Part shown: positions 9,084 to 17,860 of the stretch, piece after piece
Layout of the letters: every line of letters starts with the position of its first letter
Numbering within the stretch: position 1 is the stretch's first letter
Assembly (NCBI RefSeq): GCF_003148495.1
Contig: NZ_QGGH01000007.1
Span: 124,001-188,000, forward strand
Source: Mesorhizobium loti
Lineage (GTDB): Bacteria; Pseudomonadota; Alphaproteobacteria; Rhizobiales; Rhizobiaceae
DNA: 64,000 nucleotides
Direction of reading: 5' to 3'
Notes under the pieces: generated by a model
Told to the model about the DNA's origin: nothing
The model's input: the letters and a program-made list of their open reading frames with translations, nothing else
The model's database searches: none
Position numbers and translations under genes: made by a program

Positions 9084-9992
9084 ATGCGTTTTTTCCTCGG
9101 ACTGTCGGCTGTGCGCGGATCGATCCTCGGGTCGATGGCCGGTCTTTCTCTGGCTTTTGTCGCGCTGCAACCTGCTAGCGCCACCGAAGGCACGGCCGTC
9201 TTCGCCGATCCCTCGAAAATTGCGGCCATTGGCGGTTCGATCACCGAGATCGTCTATGCGCTCGGCGAGGAGAAGCATCTGGTGGCGCGCGATTCCACCA
9301 GCCGGTACCCAAAGGCGGCGCTTGAACTGCCTGATGTCGGCTACATGCGCGCGCTGTCACCGGAAGGCGTGCTCTCCGTCAATCCGACCGGCATCCTGGC
9401 GCTGCATGGCAGCGGTCCCAGGGAAGCCGTCGATGTCTTGAAGAAGACGAGCGTCCCGTTCATCGAAGTGCCCGAGCACTATAGCCACGAAGGCATCATC
9501 GAGAAGGTCCGCATCGTCGGCAAGGCGCTCGGCGTCGACGCCAAGGCCGAAGTGCTGGCCAAGGAGCTCGACGCCAAGCTCACGGCCGCTGAGAAGCAGA
9601 CCGCCTTGATCAAGGAGCGCAAGCGCATCCTGTTCGTGCTGTCCATACAAGGCGGCAAGATTCTGGCGGCCGGCAGCGAGACCGCCGCCGACGGCATGGT
9701 CAAGCTGGCTGGCGGCGTCAATGCGGTCGAGGGCTTTTCCGGCTACAAGCAGATGTCCGACGAGGCCGTTATCACCGCTAGGCCGGACGTGATCCTTATG
9801 ATGAGCAATGCCGGGCCTCCGGTATCTGACGACGAACTGTTCGGCAATCCGTCGATCGCCTCGACGCCGGCCGGAACCGCACGCAAGCTGATCCGCATCG
9901 ATGGCGCCTATCTGCTCGGCTTCGGGCCACGCACGGCTGATGCCATCCACGACCTCGCTGTCTCGCTTTATGGCGGGCAGGTCACGGACTGA
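9084..9992 (+). CDS. hmuT: Haem ABC transporter, periplasmic haem-binding protein HmuT
   Basis: A 302-residue class III substrate-binding protein. The ATG at 9084, after AGGAAAGTAAG, gives a signal peptide ending near QPASA. The mature protein starts with the family pattern KIAAIGGSITEIVYALG and contains VGYMRALSPEGVLSVNP, the region that holds the haem-ligand tyrosine in ShuT/PhuT-type proteins. It collects haem released into the periplasm by the TonB-dependent receptor and delivers it to HmuUV. It sits 11 bp from hmuU. Confidence 0.94.
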   Translation: MRFFLGLSAVRGSILGSMAGLSLAFVALQPASATEGTAVFADPSKIAAIGGSITEIVYALGEEKHLVARDSTSRYPKAALELPDVGYMRALSPEGVLSVNPTGILALHGSGPREAVDVLKKTSVPFIEVPEHYSHEGIIEKVRIVGKALGVDAKAEVLAKELDAKLTAAEKQTALIKERKRILFVLSIQGGKILAAGSETAADGMVKLAGGVNAVEGFSGYKQMSDEAVITARPDVILMMSNAGPPVSDDELFGNPSIASTPAGTARKLIRIDGAYLLGFGPRTADAIHDLAVSLYGGQVTD

Positions 9993-10003
9993 GCAGGCAG
10001 ATC

Positions 10004-11101
10004 ATGGTCGATCAATCGATCGCCGGTCCGGTGGAGGCGAGCGCATCCGAGGGCGACCGGTCGGGCCGCGCCCGTATCGTCATTCTTCTGCTGTGCCTGG
10101 GGCTGGCCGCTGCCGTTTTCCTGTCGCTGACATCGGGGGCGTCGGACGCATCGGCCGTCAACGTCATCGGCGACTGGCTGTTCGGCACCGTGCCTGATAA
10201 CGCTGCGTTGGGCGCCCGCGACAGCCTGATCGTCTACGACATCCGCCTGCCGCGCATCATCCTCGGCATGCTGGTCGGCGCGGCGCTCGCGGTTTCCGGC
10301 GCGGTCATGCAGGGACTATTCCGCAATCCGCTGGCCGACCCCGGCCTGATCGGTGTTTCGGCTGGCTCCAGCCTCGGCGCGGTTGCCGTCATCGTGCTCG
10401 GCGCCACAATATTGGCTCCGGTGACAGCCTTGCTCGGCACGCTCGCACTGCCGCTGGCGGCCTTCTGTGGCGGGCTCGCCACGACGCTTGTGCTCTATCA
10501 GGTTGCCACGCGACGGGGGCAAACCTCGGTTGCCACAATGCTGCTCGCTGGCATCGCGCTGGCGGCGCTTGCGATGGCGCTGACCGGCATCCTCATCTTC
10601 ATGGCCGACGATCGCCAGTTGCGCGACCTGACCTTCTGGCAACTCGGATCGCTCGGCGGCGCGACCTGGGCGAAGATTGCTTCGGTCGGGCCGATCATCG
10701 TGCTGGCGCTGGCGGCGATGCCGTTCCTGGCACGCGGCCTCAACGCGCTGGCGCTGGGCGAGGCGACCGCCGGCCATCTCGGCATTCCGGTGCAGCGACT
10801 GAAATACACGGCCATCATCGGCGTCTCGGCGGCGGTCGGCGCGTCCGTTGCCGTCAGCGGCGGCATCGGCTTCGTCGGCATCGTGGTGCCGCATCTGCTG
10901 CGCTTGGCTATTGGTCCGGACAATCGCTATCTGCTGCCGGCGTCCGCGTTGCTCGGCGCCTCGCTGCTGCTTCTGGCCGATGCGGTCGCGCGCACCATCG
11001 TGGCGCCGGCCGAACTGCCGATCGGCATCGTCACCGCGATCGCCGGCGCACCGTTCTTCCTTTGGATCCTGCTGCGCAAGCGCGGCGTGATTGACTTGTG
11101 A
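10004..11101 (+). CDS. hmuU: Haem ABC transporter permease HmuU (FecCD family)
   Basis: A 365-residue hydrophobic protein with about ten membrane helices and FecCD motifs: RLPRIILGMLVGAALAVSGAVMQGLFRNPLADPGLIGVS near the start and SGGIGFVGIVVPHLLRLAIGPD near residue 285. It forms the inner-membrane channel, working with HmuT outside and the ATPase HmuV inside. The first ~25 residues are polar and cytoplasmic. It ends 7 bp before the chosen hmuV start. Confidence 0.95.
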   Translation: MVDQSIAGPVEASASEGDRSGRARIVILLLCLGLAAAVFLSLTSGASDASAVNVIGDWLFGTVPDNAALGARDSLIVYDIRLPRIILGMLVGAALAVSGAVMQGLFRNPLADPGLIGVSAGSSLGAVAVIVLGATILAPVTALLGTLALPLAAFCGGLATTLVLYQVATRRGQTSVATMLLAGIALAALAMALTGILIFMADDRQLRDLTFWQLGSLGGATWAKIASVGPIIVLALAAMPFLARGLNALALGEATAGHLGIPVQRLKYTAIIGVSAAVGASVAVSGGIGFVGIVVPHLLRLAIGPDNRYLLPASALLGASLLLLADAVARTIVAPAELPIGIVTAIAGAPFFLWILLRKRGVIDL

Positions 11102-11108
11102 GGTTTGG

Positions 11109-11897
11109 ATGATCGAGGCAAGGGATGTTTCGGTTGATATCGCCGGCAAGCCTATCGTCACCGGTGTCGATTTCCACGCGCGGCCCGGCGAGATCGCCGC
11201 CATCGTCGGCCCCAATGGTTCGGGTAAGACGACCTTCCTCAAGGCGCTTTCCGGCGAACTCGCCTATACCGGGCGCGTCGCGCTCAACGGCCGCGATCTC
11301 CGCGCGATGAAGCCGGTCGAGACCGCCGTCCAGCGCGCGGTGCTGCCGCAGGCGACGACGTTGTCGTTCCCGTTCACGGTGCGAGAAGTGGTCAAGCTTG
11401 GCCTTGTCGGCGGCCGCTCGGGCGTCTTGCCGGGCGAGGATGCGCGGCTGCCGGAACGGGCGCTGGCGCGCGTCGATCTCGACGGCTTTGGCGGACGTTT
11501 CTACCAGGAGCTTTCGGGCGGCGAGCAACAGCGCGTCCAGCTTGCGCGCGTGCTGTGCCAGGTCTGGGCACCGGTGCTCGACGGCAAGCCGCGCTATCTC
11601 TTCCTCGATGAGCCGGTTTCCAGCCTCGACATCAAGCACCAGCTGATCATCATGAGCATTGCCCGCGACTTCGCCAGAAGGGGCGGTGGCGTGGTTGCCA
11701 TCCTGCATGACCTCAATCTCACGGCCATGTATGCCGACCGGATCTTCGTCATGCATCGTGGCCGGCTGGCCGCCACCGGGTCGCCGCAGGACGTGCTGAG
11801 CGATGATCTGATCGAAAAAGTGTTCGACTGCCGGCTCAGAGTCGGCGTGCTGCCGGCCGGAAACATGCCGTTCGTGCTGCCGCAGTCAGCAGCCTAG
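11109..11897 (+). CDS. hmuV: Haem ABC transporter ATP-binding protein HmuV
   Basis: A 262-residue ABC ATPase with Walker A GPNGSGKTT, signature LSGGEQQRVQLARVL, Walker B YLFLDEPVSSLD and a switch histidine in AILHDLNLTAMYADRI. It powers haem import through HmuU. The ATG at 11109 (MIEARDVSV) is chosen over an upstream in-frame start at 11091 because the latter lies inside hmuU and adds non-conserved residues. It is the last gene of hmuPSTUV and is convergent with rirA, 41 bp away; a short hairpin (GGTCT/AGACC, 11910-11923) lies between them. Confidence 0.94.
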   Translation: MIEARDVSVDIAGKPIVTGVDFHARPGEIAAIVGPNGSGKTTFLKALSGELAYTGRVALNGRDLRAMKPVETAVQRAVLPQATTLSFPFTVREVVKLGLVGGRSGVLPGEDARLPERALARVDLDGFGGRFYQELSGGEQQRVQLARVLCQVWAPVLDGKPRYLFLDEPVSSLDIKHQLIIMSIARDFARRGGGVVAILHDLNLTAMYADRIFVMHRGRLAATGSPQDVLSDDLIEKVFDCRLRVGVLPAGNMPFVLPQSAA

Positions 11898-11938
11898 TTT
11901 ATTGCAGTAGGTCTAGCCAGACCACGATGTGGCCAAGT

Positions 11939-12403
11939 TCAGGCAGCCGGGGCGCGGCGCTCCATCAGCATGTCGATGCCGAGCAGGTTGCGCACGTTCG
12001 GGCGTGCCGCCACGAGGTCGGCGATCGTGTAGCGGGAGAGCACGGCGAAGAACGCGTTCAGCGCCTCGCGCAGCGCCGAATTCAGCGCGCAGCTGTCGAC
12101 CAGCGGGCATTCGGCGGCATCGTTCTCGAAGCACTCGGCCATGGCGAAGCTCTCTTCCGTCACGCGCACGACATCGAACAGGCTGATGGCTTCAGCCGCC
12201 CGGCCAAGCTTGACACCGCCATTCCTGCCACGCACGGTCTGGACAAGGCCGTGCTCGACCAGCGGCTGCAGGATCTTGAACAGGAAAAGCTCCGACACCG
12301 AATAGGCGGCCGCGATCTCGGGGATACGGCTCAGTCGGTCATCATTGGCCGCGCAATACATCAAGATGCGCATGGCATAGTTGGTCTGGCGCGTAAGCCG
12401 CAT
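11939..12403 (-). CDS. rirA: Rrf2-family iron-responsive regulator RirA
   Basis: RirA represses iron-uptake genes in rhizobia when its iron-sulphur cluster is intact. This 154-residue protein starts MRLTRQTNYAMRILMYCAAN and contains the Rrf2 winged helix (SVSELFLFKILQPL, VRGRNGGVKL). It has the three cluster cysteines at exactly positions 91, 99 and 105 (C-x7-C-x5-C). The ATG at 12403 is chosen from this family N-terminus; a longer frame upstream is not conserved. It lies tail-to-tail with hmuV, so regulator and target cluster are linked. A likely Irr site lies upstream. Confidence 0.95.
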   Translation of the reverse strand: MRLTRQTNYAMRILMYCAANDDRLSRIPEIAAAYSVSELFLFKILQPLVEHGLVQTVRGRNGGVKLGRAAEAISLFDVVRVTEESFAMAECFENDAAECPLVDSCALNSALREALNAFFAVLSRYTIADLVAARPNVRNLLGIDMLMERRAPAA

Positions 12404-12523
12404 TTTGTCCTCACAAGGCACTGGTGCGGTGCAACCACGCCAGATCTGGAAATTTTGCTGATGCGGCTTTGACCCGAAATTCCGGATTCGCCACATTGGC
12501 CTCGGCGGAATATGGCCTATACC

Positions 12524-12538
12524 TTGGAACAATTCCAG
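12524..12538. promoter_or_regulatory. Candidate Irr (ICE-type) operator upstream of rirA
   Basis: TTGGAACAATTCCAG is a near-perfect dyad (TTGGAA / TTCCAG around CAA), close to the TTnGAA-N3-TTCnAA pattern reported for Irr boxes in alphaproteobacteria. It lies about 120 bp upstream of the rirA start. Irr control of rirA is known in relatives; here it is inferred from the motif alone. Confidence 0.45.
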
Positions 12539-12678
12539 ACTAGCTTCGACCAATAGATGAATTTTCTCCTCAACTTTGTGTGCGCGCCCGAGCAAGATTT
12601 GGCGCGAAACCGGCTGTCGCGGGTATTTTGGCTGTCAAACCACTAAATAGCCTGAGATCGACGAGGAGCGGCTCACCC

Positions 12679-13977
12679 ATGTCACAATCGGCTTCGTCCC
12701 TGGCGCCTGTCCGTTTCGATACCGACGCGGATGATGCCAAGCTTTCCGCGTTGCGGCGGACAAAATTCGTTGCAGCGGCGGCGCTGGCGCTGTGCGTGCT
12801 GGTGTTTGCGGTCGCAAAATCATTCGAGCACATCTATCCGTGGCTCGGCTTCGTCGCAGCCTTTGCCGAGGCCGCGACCATCGGTGGCCTGGCCGACTGG
12901 TACGCGGTGGTGGCGTTGTTTCGACGGCCGCTGGGGCTGCCGATCCCGCACACCGCCATCATCCCCGAGAACCAGCATCGCATCGCCGACAATCTCGGCC
13001 GCTTCATCGAGGTCAATTTCCTGGCGCCTGAACCGGTGCGTGAAAAGCTTGCCGAGGTCGATTTTTCGGCGCTCGTCGCCGACTGGCTGGCCGATACAGC
13101 GCGCGCCGCCGGCCTGTCGCGCTTTGTCGTGCGGCTGGTGCCGCAGACGCTTGCCGCTGTCGAGCAATCCGGCTTGCGCGGCTTCGTCACCAGCCGCATG
13201 CTGGAACAGATCGAAAAGGTGCCGCTGGCGCCGCTGGCTGCCGAGCTGCTCTCAGCCCTGACCGATGATCGCCGCCACCAGAAACTGTTCGACGAATTCA
13301 CCAAGGTGATCGGCCGGTTTCTCAACGACGAACAGGCGCTGGCGACGATGCGCGAGAAGATCCGCGAGGAACTGCCGTCGCTGTTCAACCTATTCAGAGC
13401 CGACGCCTATCTCCTGAAGAAAATCGTCGCTTCGGCCGGCTCGCTGCTCGATGAGGTGAGGGCCGATCCCGATCACCCGATGCGCGCCGAGTTCGATCGT
13501 TTCGCTCAAGGCTTCATCGAAAAGCTGAGGACATCGAAGCAATATGCCAAACGCGCCGAGAAGCTGAAGCGCGATTTCCTGGCCCGTCCGGAGGTCAAGG
13601 GATTGGCCGGCGACATGTGGGCAAGCCTCAGCCAGTTCATCGAGCAGGACGCCAAGGCGCCGAATTCGGTTATCCGCGCGCATCTCGCCAACATGTTCGT
13701 CGAGGTCGGTCGGCATCTTGCCGGCGATGCGCAGATCAGGGCCGACATGAACCAGGGGTTCGTGGTGGCGCTCGCGTCGTTCGTCGAGAGCCAGAAGAGC
13801 GGCGTGTCGACATTCATCGCCGACCAGGTCAAGCGCTGGGACCTTGCGCAGCTGACGCGGCTGATCGAGATGAACATCGGCCGGGACCTGCAGTACATCC
13901 GCTTCAACGGCATGATCATCGGCGGGCTTGCCGGTATCGTGCTCTATGTGGTTGAGCGGCTGTTCCTCGTGAATTGA
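12679..13977 (+). CDS. DUF445 family inner-membrane protein
   Basis: A 432-residue protein of the DUF445 family, whose function is unknown. The N-terminal membrane segment (FVAAAALALCVLVFAVAKS) is followed by the family hallmark AAFAEAATIGGLADWYAVVALFRRPLGLPIPHTAIIP, a long helical periplasmic or cytoplasmic body, and a second membrane helix at the C-terminus (MIIGGLAGIVLYVVERLFL). The ATG at 12679 follows GAGGAG; a longer frame from 12580 lacks conserved sequence. It is divergent from rirA and alone in its transcription unit. Confidence 0.9.
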   Translation: MSQSASSLAPVRFDTDADDAKLSALRRTKFVAAAALALCVLVFAVAKSFEHIYPWLGFVAAFAEAATIGGLADWYAVVALFRRPLGLPIPHTAIIPENQHRIADNLGRFIEVNFLAPEPVREKLAEVDFSALVADWLADTARAAGLSRFVVRLVPQTLAAVEQSGLRGFVTSRMLEQIEKVPLAPLAAELLSALTDDRRHQKLFDEFTKVIGRFLNDEQALATMREKIREELPSLFNLFRADAYLLKKIVASAGSLLDEVRADPDHPMRAEFDRFAQGFIEKLRTSKQYAKRAEKLKRDFLARPEVKGLAGDMWASLSQFIEQDAKAPNSVIRAHLANMFVEVGRHLAGDAQIRADMNQGFVVALASFVESQKSGVSTFIADQVKRWDLAQLTRLIEMNIGRDLQYIRFNGMIIGGLAGIVLYVVERLFLVN

Positions 13978-14088
13978 TGCGCGGCCAGGCTGGCGCTCAT
14001 TCCACCGCGTCCGAATGGACTCATGGCACGCGAGTGCTATTCTCCTGCTGAGGGCGCCCGCATCCGCGGCAAAGGGGAGCAAACGAGC

Positions 14089-14517
14089 ATGGCAAAACAA
14101 CCGGAATCCGATTCCTTCATGGACATGTTCGGCAGGTTCGGCCGCGACCTGAAGGTGCCCAATGTCGATGTCGAGGCGATCCTTGCGCATCACCGCAAGA
14201 ATCTCGAAGCGCTGGAGAAATCGGCACGAGCCGGTGCCGCGGGCGCATCCTCGCTGTTGTCAAGGCAACGCGAGATGCTGCAGGACACGCTGCGCGAGGT
14301 CACTGAGATAGCACAAAGCTACAGGGCGCCGGGCAATCCGCAGGAGCTGATGGCCAAACAGACGGAGTTTGCCAGAAAGTCCTTCGAGGCGGCGTTGAAG
14401 AATGCCGGCGAAGTGGCTGAACTGGTCAAGAAATCCGGCACCGAATCGGTCGACATCCTGCGCACCCGCATCAAGGAGGCGATGGAAGAAATCCGCGCCG
14501 GCTACGAGAAGAAGTAG
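14089..14517 (+). CDS. Phasin family protein
   Basis: A 142-residue amphipathic, mostly helical protein with the phasin pattern: NVDVEAILAHHRKNLEALEKSARAGAAGASSLLSRQREMLQDTL, then FARKSFEAALKNAGEVAELVKKSGTESVDILRTRIKEAMEEIR. Phasins coat polyhydroxyalkanoate granules. The ATG at 14089 is preceded by GGGGAG. No PHA synthase is in the window, so the granule link comes from the family only. Confidence 0.85.
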   Translation: MAKQPESDSFMDMFGRFGRDLKVPNVDVEAILAHHRKNLEALEKSARAGAAGASSLLSRQREMLQDTLREVTEIAQSYRAPGNPQELMAKQTEFARKSFEAALKNAGEVAELVKKSGTESVDILRTRIKEAMEEIRAGYEKK

Positions 14518-14707
14518 CAGATGTGGCCGAGACCGGCTCGTTGCTGCCGGCTGGCCCGAAGCCTGGAAATCCCGATTTAACCTGCGACTACCGTCGCGGC
14601 ATGGTGCGATTGCGGCCGGATTCGGCGGAACGGATTCACGCAGGGCGAATTGACAGAGGCTGTCAGTTCGTGGTCCGGAGGCTTTGTAAGCGATCGGGAA
14701 AGCAGGA

Positions 14708-15205
14708 ATGACTGAAATACGGCCTAAAACGCCGCCGACCTTCGACCAGTTGAGGACGATGGCCGGGCAAGAGCTCGGTGTGTCGGAATGGACGACGGTC
14801 GACCAGAACCGCATCGACCAGTTCGCCGAATGCACCGGCGACCATCAATGGATTCATGTCGATCCTGAAAGGGCGCGGCGGCAAAGCCCGTTCCGCACGA
14901 CGATCGCGCATGGCTACCTCACGCTGTCGATCATCGGCGCGCTGGCGCTCGGCATGGGCATCGTGCCGGAGAATACGCAGGCCGCCTTCAACTATGGCTT
15001 CGACAAGGTGCGGTTCCTGGCGCCGGTCAAGGTCGGGGCGCGCATCAGGCTGCGCACCACGCTGCTGTCCATGGAGGACAGGGGGCCCGGCCAGTATCTG
15101 ATGAAGGCGGCCAACACGGTCGAGATCGAAGGCGAGGAAAAGCCTGCCCTGATGGCTGAAACGCTGGTCATGCTTTATGAGCGCCGCAAGCGGGCAGGCG
15201 CCTGA
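14708..15205 (+). CDS. MaoC-like (R)-specific enoyl-CoA hydratase / NodN-type dehydratase
   Basis: A 165-residue hot-dog fold protein. The MaoC hydratase 2 motif is clear: FAECTGDHQWIHVDPERA carries the catalytic Asp and His, followed by TTIAHGYLTLSIIG. Family members hydrate trans-2-enoyl-CoA; NodN is a close rhizobial relative. Following a phasin gene by 190 bp, it could supply (R)-3-hydroxyacyl-CoA for PHA synthesis, but that is inference. Its TGA stop is the first base triplet of an intergenic repeat. Confidence 0.88.
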   Translation: MTEIRPKTPPTFDQLRTMAGQELGVSEWTTVDQNRIDQFAECTGDHQWIHVDPERARRQSPFRTTIAHGYLTLSIIGALALGMGIVPENTQAAFNYGFDKVRFLAPVKVGARIRLRTTLLSMEDRGPGQYLMKAANTVEIEGEEKPALMAETLVMLYERRKRAGA

Positions 15206-15350
15206 GAGACTATTTGGAAATTCTACTCCGGCGGCCATCTGATGGCGTTTTCTGCGCTTCCGGTGCTCACGGACGTAGTGTCCGCTCCGCTCCGGTTCTC
15301 GAAACCACCACCACATGACTCGCCAGAGCGAATTTCGAAACAGTCTCTGA
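15203..15350. repeat. Palindromic intergenic repeat, copy 1 (RIME-like)
   Basis: About 148 bp whose ends are inverted repeats of each other: TGAGAGACTATTTGGAAATT on the left matches the reverse complement of the right end with three mismatches in the first ~21 bases, and pairing resumes further in (CCGGCG with the reverse complement of CGCCAG). A second copy lies at 30241-30414. Inside is a small hairpin (CGGAC/GTCCG). It separates two convergent genes and may fold into a long stem that ends both transcripts. Confidence 0.8.
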
Positions 15351-15363
15351 GCGGTGTGGCGGG

Positions 15364-16824
15364 TCACGAAACCCTGGATTCTGCGCGGCCTGCGGCGCGG
15401 GCCGAGAGCAGCGCGAGGAACAGGGCAACCAGCGCCAGCGCTGTTGCTGTCTGAAAAGTGACCTGCATTCCCCGGGCGGCGGCCTCGGAACTCAAAAACT
15501 TCTGACCAATGCCTGCGTGCCCTTCGGCCGATGCGACGGCGAATATGGCGCCCATCAACGATGCGCCGGTGATGAGGCCGAGATTGCGCGAAAGGTTGAG
15601 CAGGCCGGATATGACGCCGCGCTGGCTGGCTCCGACACCGGTCATGACGGCTGCATTGTTCGACGTCTGGAACAGCGCGTAGCCGATGCAGGTGACGGTG
15701 ATCGGAACGACATAGCCGGCAATGCCGAGTTTGGTCATGGCGAGCGACAGCAGGAACGTGCCTGTGGCGAGGCTGAGCAGGCCGGCGACCATCATCCTGT
15801 GGGCGCCGAAGCGGTCGGTTAGGCGTCCGGCCACCAGCGCCGACAGGGTCGAGACAAGCGGCCCGGTCGACAGCACGAGGCCGACCATTGCGGCATCGAG
15901 CCCAAGTCCGCGCGACAGGTAGAACGGGGCAACCACCAGGGTCGCCATCATCACGGTGGCGACAACGAGGCTCATGGCGAGACTGGCGCTCAGTTGGAGA
16001 TCGCGGAAGCCGGCAAGCTGGATCAACGGGTTTTTCACCCTCACCTGAGAGGCGGCGAAAAGAAAAACGCCGATGCCGGCAGCGACCAGCAGGCCGACGT
16101 TGAGCGCGCCGAAATTGCCTCTGCCGAGCGTCATGGCCAGCGCATAGCCGGCCAATGTCAGGGCCAGCAGGGCGGTGCCCATGACATCGAACGTGCCTCG
16201 GTCGACCTGCGCTGTCTTGCTGTGTGCCGGCAGGGCACGCCAGGCGAGAGCGAAGGTGAGCACACCCAGCGGGACATTGACGAGGAAGATCGCCCGCCAG
16301 CCGAAGCCGGCGATCAAAAGGCCGCCGAGCGAGGGGCCGAGTGTCGTGCCGATCGCGGACATGGCGCCGAGCAGGCCCATGGCGCTGCCGATTCTGTCCT
16401 TGGTCACGGTTTCGGCAACAAAGGCCAGCGTCAACGCCATCATCAGCGCCGCGCCAAGTCCCTGCACGGCCCGCGCGGCAATCAGCAGCCAGAGTGTCGG
16501 CGCCAGGCCGCAGAGCACCGATGCCGATGTGAACAGCGCGATGCCGCCAAGCAGCAAGGGCCGGCGCCCGAACATGTCGGCCAGCCGGCCGGCGCTGACG
16601 ATCAGCGTGGTGATGGCGAGCAGATAGGCCAGAACAACCCATTGCACGGACTGGAACGATGCGCCGAACGTTTGCATCAGCGACGGCAGCCCGACGCTGG
16701 CAATGCTGGTTCCGAGCGACGACAGCAGCGTTGCGAGCGACAGGCTTGCCAGCGCCCAGCGGGCGGATTGCATCTGTGGCAGCACCGATGCGCGTCCGTC
16801 TCGATTTTGCTCAGCGATTGCCAC
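15364..16824 (-). CDS. MFS drug-resistance-type transporter (DHA2-like, 14 TM)
   Basis: A 486-residue MFS exporter with about 14 hydrophobic segments. It shows the MFS loop motif GRLADMFGRRPLLLGG after the second helix and the antiporter motif GLLGAMSAIGTTLGPSLGGLLI in helix 5. Starts at GTG 16824, preceded by AAGGAG. It is divergent from a LysR regulator with 128 bp between them, the usual layout for an efflux pump and its regulator. The substrate cannot be deduced. Confidence 0.92.
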   Translation of the reverse strand: MAIAEQNRDGRASVLPQMQSARWALASLSLATLLSSLGTSIASVGLPSLMQTFGASFQSVQWVVLAYLLAITTLIVSAGRLADMFGRRPLLLGGIALFTSASVLCGLAPTLWLLIAARAVQGLGAALMMALTLAFVAETVTKDRIGSAMGLLGAMSAIGTTLGPSLGGLLIAGFGWRAIFLVNVPLGVLTFALAWRALPAHSKTAQVDRGTFDVMGTALLALTLAGYALAMTLGRGNFGALNVGLLVAAGIGVFLFAASQVRVKNPLIQLAGFRDLQLSASLAMSLVVATVMMATLVVAPFYLSRGLGLDAAMVGLVLSTGPLVSTLSALVAGRLTDRFGAHRMMVAGLLSLATGTFLLSLAMTKLGIAGYVVPITVTCIGYALFQTSNNAAVMTGVGASQRGVISGLLNLSRNLGLITGASLMGAIFAVASAEGHAGIGQKFLSSEAAARGMQVTFQTATALALVALFLALLSARAAGRAESRVS

Positions 16825-16883
16825 TGCGATCTCCTTCCATCAGCCCCAGAAGCGGAGCTGCTGGAGATCTAGTCCCTTGGCCT

Positions 16884-16935
16884 ATATGGCGGAAGACGCA
16901 GCATTTGCATCTTATTCGTGCGTTTGACGCCATAT
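16884..16935. promoter_or_regulatory. Inverted repeat in the MFS-LysR divergent promoter
   Basis: ATATGGCG (16884-16891) and CGCCATAT (16928-16935) form an exact 8-bp inverted repeat, 36 bp apart, between two divergent starts. This is where a LysR-type regulator would bind, though the spacing is wider than the usual T-N11-A site, so it may be two half-sites. Confidence 0.35.
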
Positions 16936-16952
16936 CGTGCCATGATCCGCCA

Positions 16953-17843
16953 ATGACATCGCCCGATCTCAATCTGCTGTTCGCTCTCGACGTTCTGCTG
17001 ACCGAAGGCAGCGTGGCGCGTGCCGCCAGCCGTCTGCGCCTCAGTCCCTCGGCGATGAGCCGGACACTGTCGCGGCTGCGCGAGGCGACGGGCGACCCGC
17101 TGCTGGTTCGCGCCGGTCGCGGTCTGGTGGCGACGCCGCGTGCGGAAGAACTGCGACAGCAGGTTGGCCGTGTCGTCCAGGATGCGGAGGCGCTGCTGCG
17201 TCCTGCCACCCTGCTTGATCTCCGGAGCCTGGACAGGGTCTTCACGCTGCGCACCAATGAGAGCTTCGTCGAAGAATTCGCTCCTCGTCTCGTCGCCCGT
17301 ATCCAGGCCGATGCGCCCGGCGTGCGGCTGCGCTTTGCACCGAAGTCCGACAAGGACGTCATGTCGTTGCGCGACGCGGCGACCGATCTGGACATAGGCG
17401 TCGCTGGCGAGACCGGGCCGGAGGTGCGCATCCAGGCGTTGCTTCGCGACCGCTTCATCGGCGCCGTGCGAACAGGCCATCCCTTGAGCGAGGACACGGT
17501 GACGCCAGAGCGCTATGCGGCAGGCCGGCACATCAGCGTTTCACGGCGCGGCCGCGAGAAGGGGCCGATCGACGAGGCTTTGAACCGGCTCGGGCTGCAG
17601 CGGACAGTCGTGTGCATGGTTTCCGGTTTCTCGGCAGCCCTTGCCATGGCCCGCACATCAGACCTGATCGCCAGCGTTCCGGAGCGGCATACCGAGGGCG
17701 CACGCGCCGGCATGCACAGTTTTCCCCTGCCGGTTGCCACCGCTGGGGTCACCATCTCCATGCTGTGGCACCCGCGCCTCGATGCCGATCCGGCGCAACG
17801 CTGGCTGCGCGACTGCGTGCGGGAGATCTGCGCGGCCCGCTAA
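16953..17843 (+). CDS. LysR-family transcriptional regulator
   Basis: A 296-residue LysR regulator. The winged helix-turn-helix is at residues 5-60 (LNLLFALDVLLTEGSVARAASRLRLSPSAMSRTLSRLREATGDPLLVRAGRGLVATPRA), followed by a periplasmic-binding-like effector domain. The ATG at 16953 places the HTH at the expected N-terminus; a longer frame from 16659 has no conserved sequence. It is divergent from the MFS exporter and probably controls it. The inducer is unknown. Confidence 0.92.
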   Translation: MTSPDLNLLFALDVLLTEGSVARAASRLRLSPSAMSRTLSRLREATGDPLLVRAGRGLVATPRAEELRQQVGRVVQDAEALLRPATLLDLRSLDRVFTLRTNESFVEEFAPRLVARIQADAPGVRLRFAPKSDKDVMSLRDAATDLDIGVAGETGPEVRIQALLRDRFIGAVRTGHPLSEDTVTPERYAAGRHISVSRRGREKGPIDEALNRLGLQRTVVCMVSGFSAALAMARTSDLIASVPERHTEGARAGMHSFPLPVATAGVTISMLWHPRLDADPAQRWLRDCVREICAAR

Positions 17844-17860
17844 CGGACGAGAGTGCGAAA

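Noticed and set aside
14663..16642. 659-residue minus-strand frame overlapping the MaoC and MFS genes
   Set aside because: It runs through the intergenic palindrome and reads the MFS gene in the wrong frame; the MFS and MaoC frames carry clear motifs.
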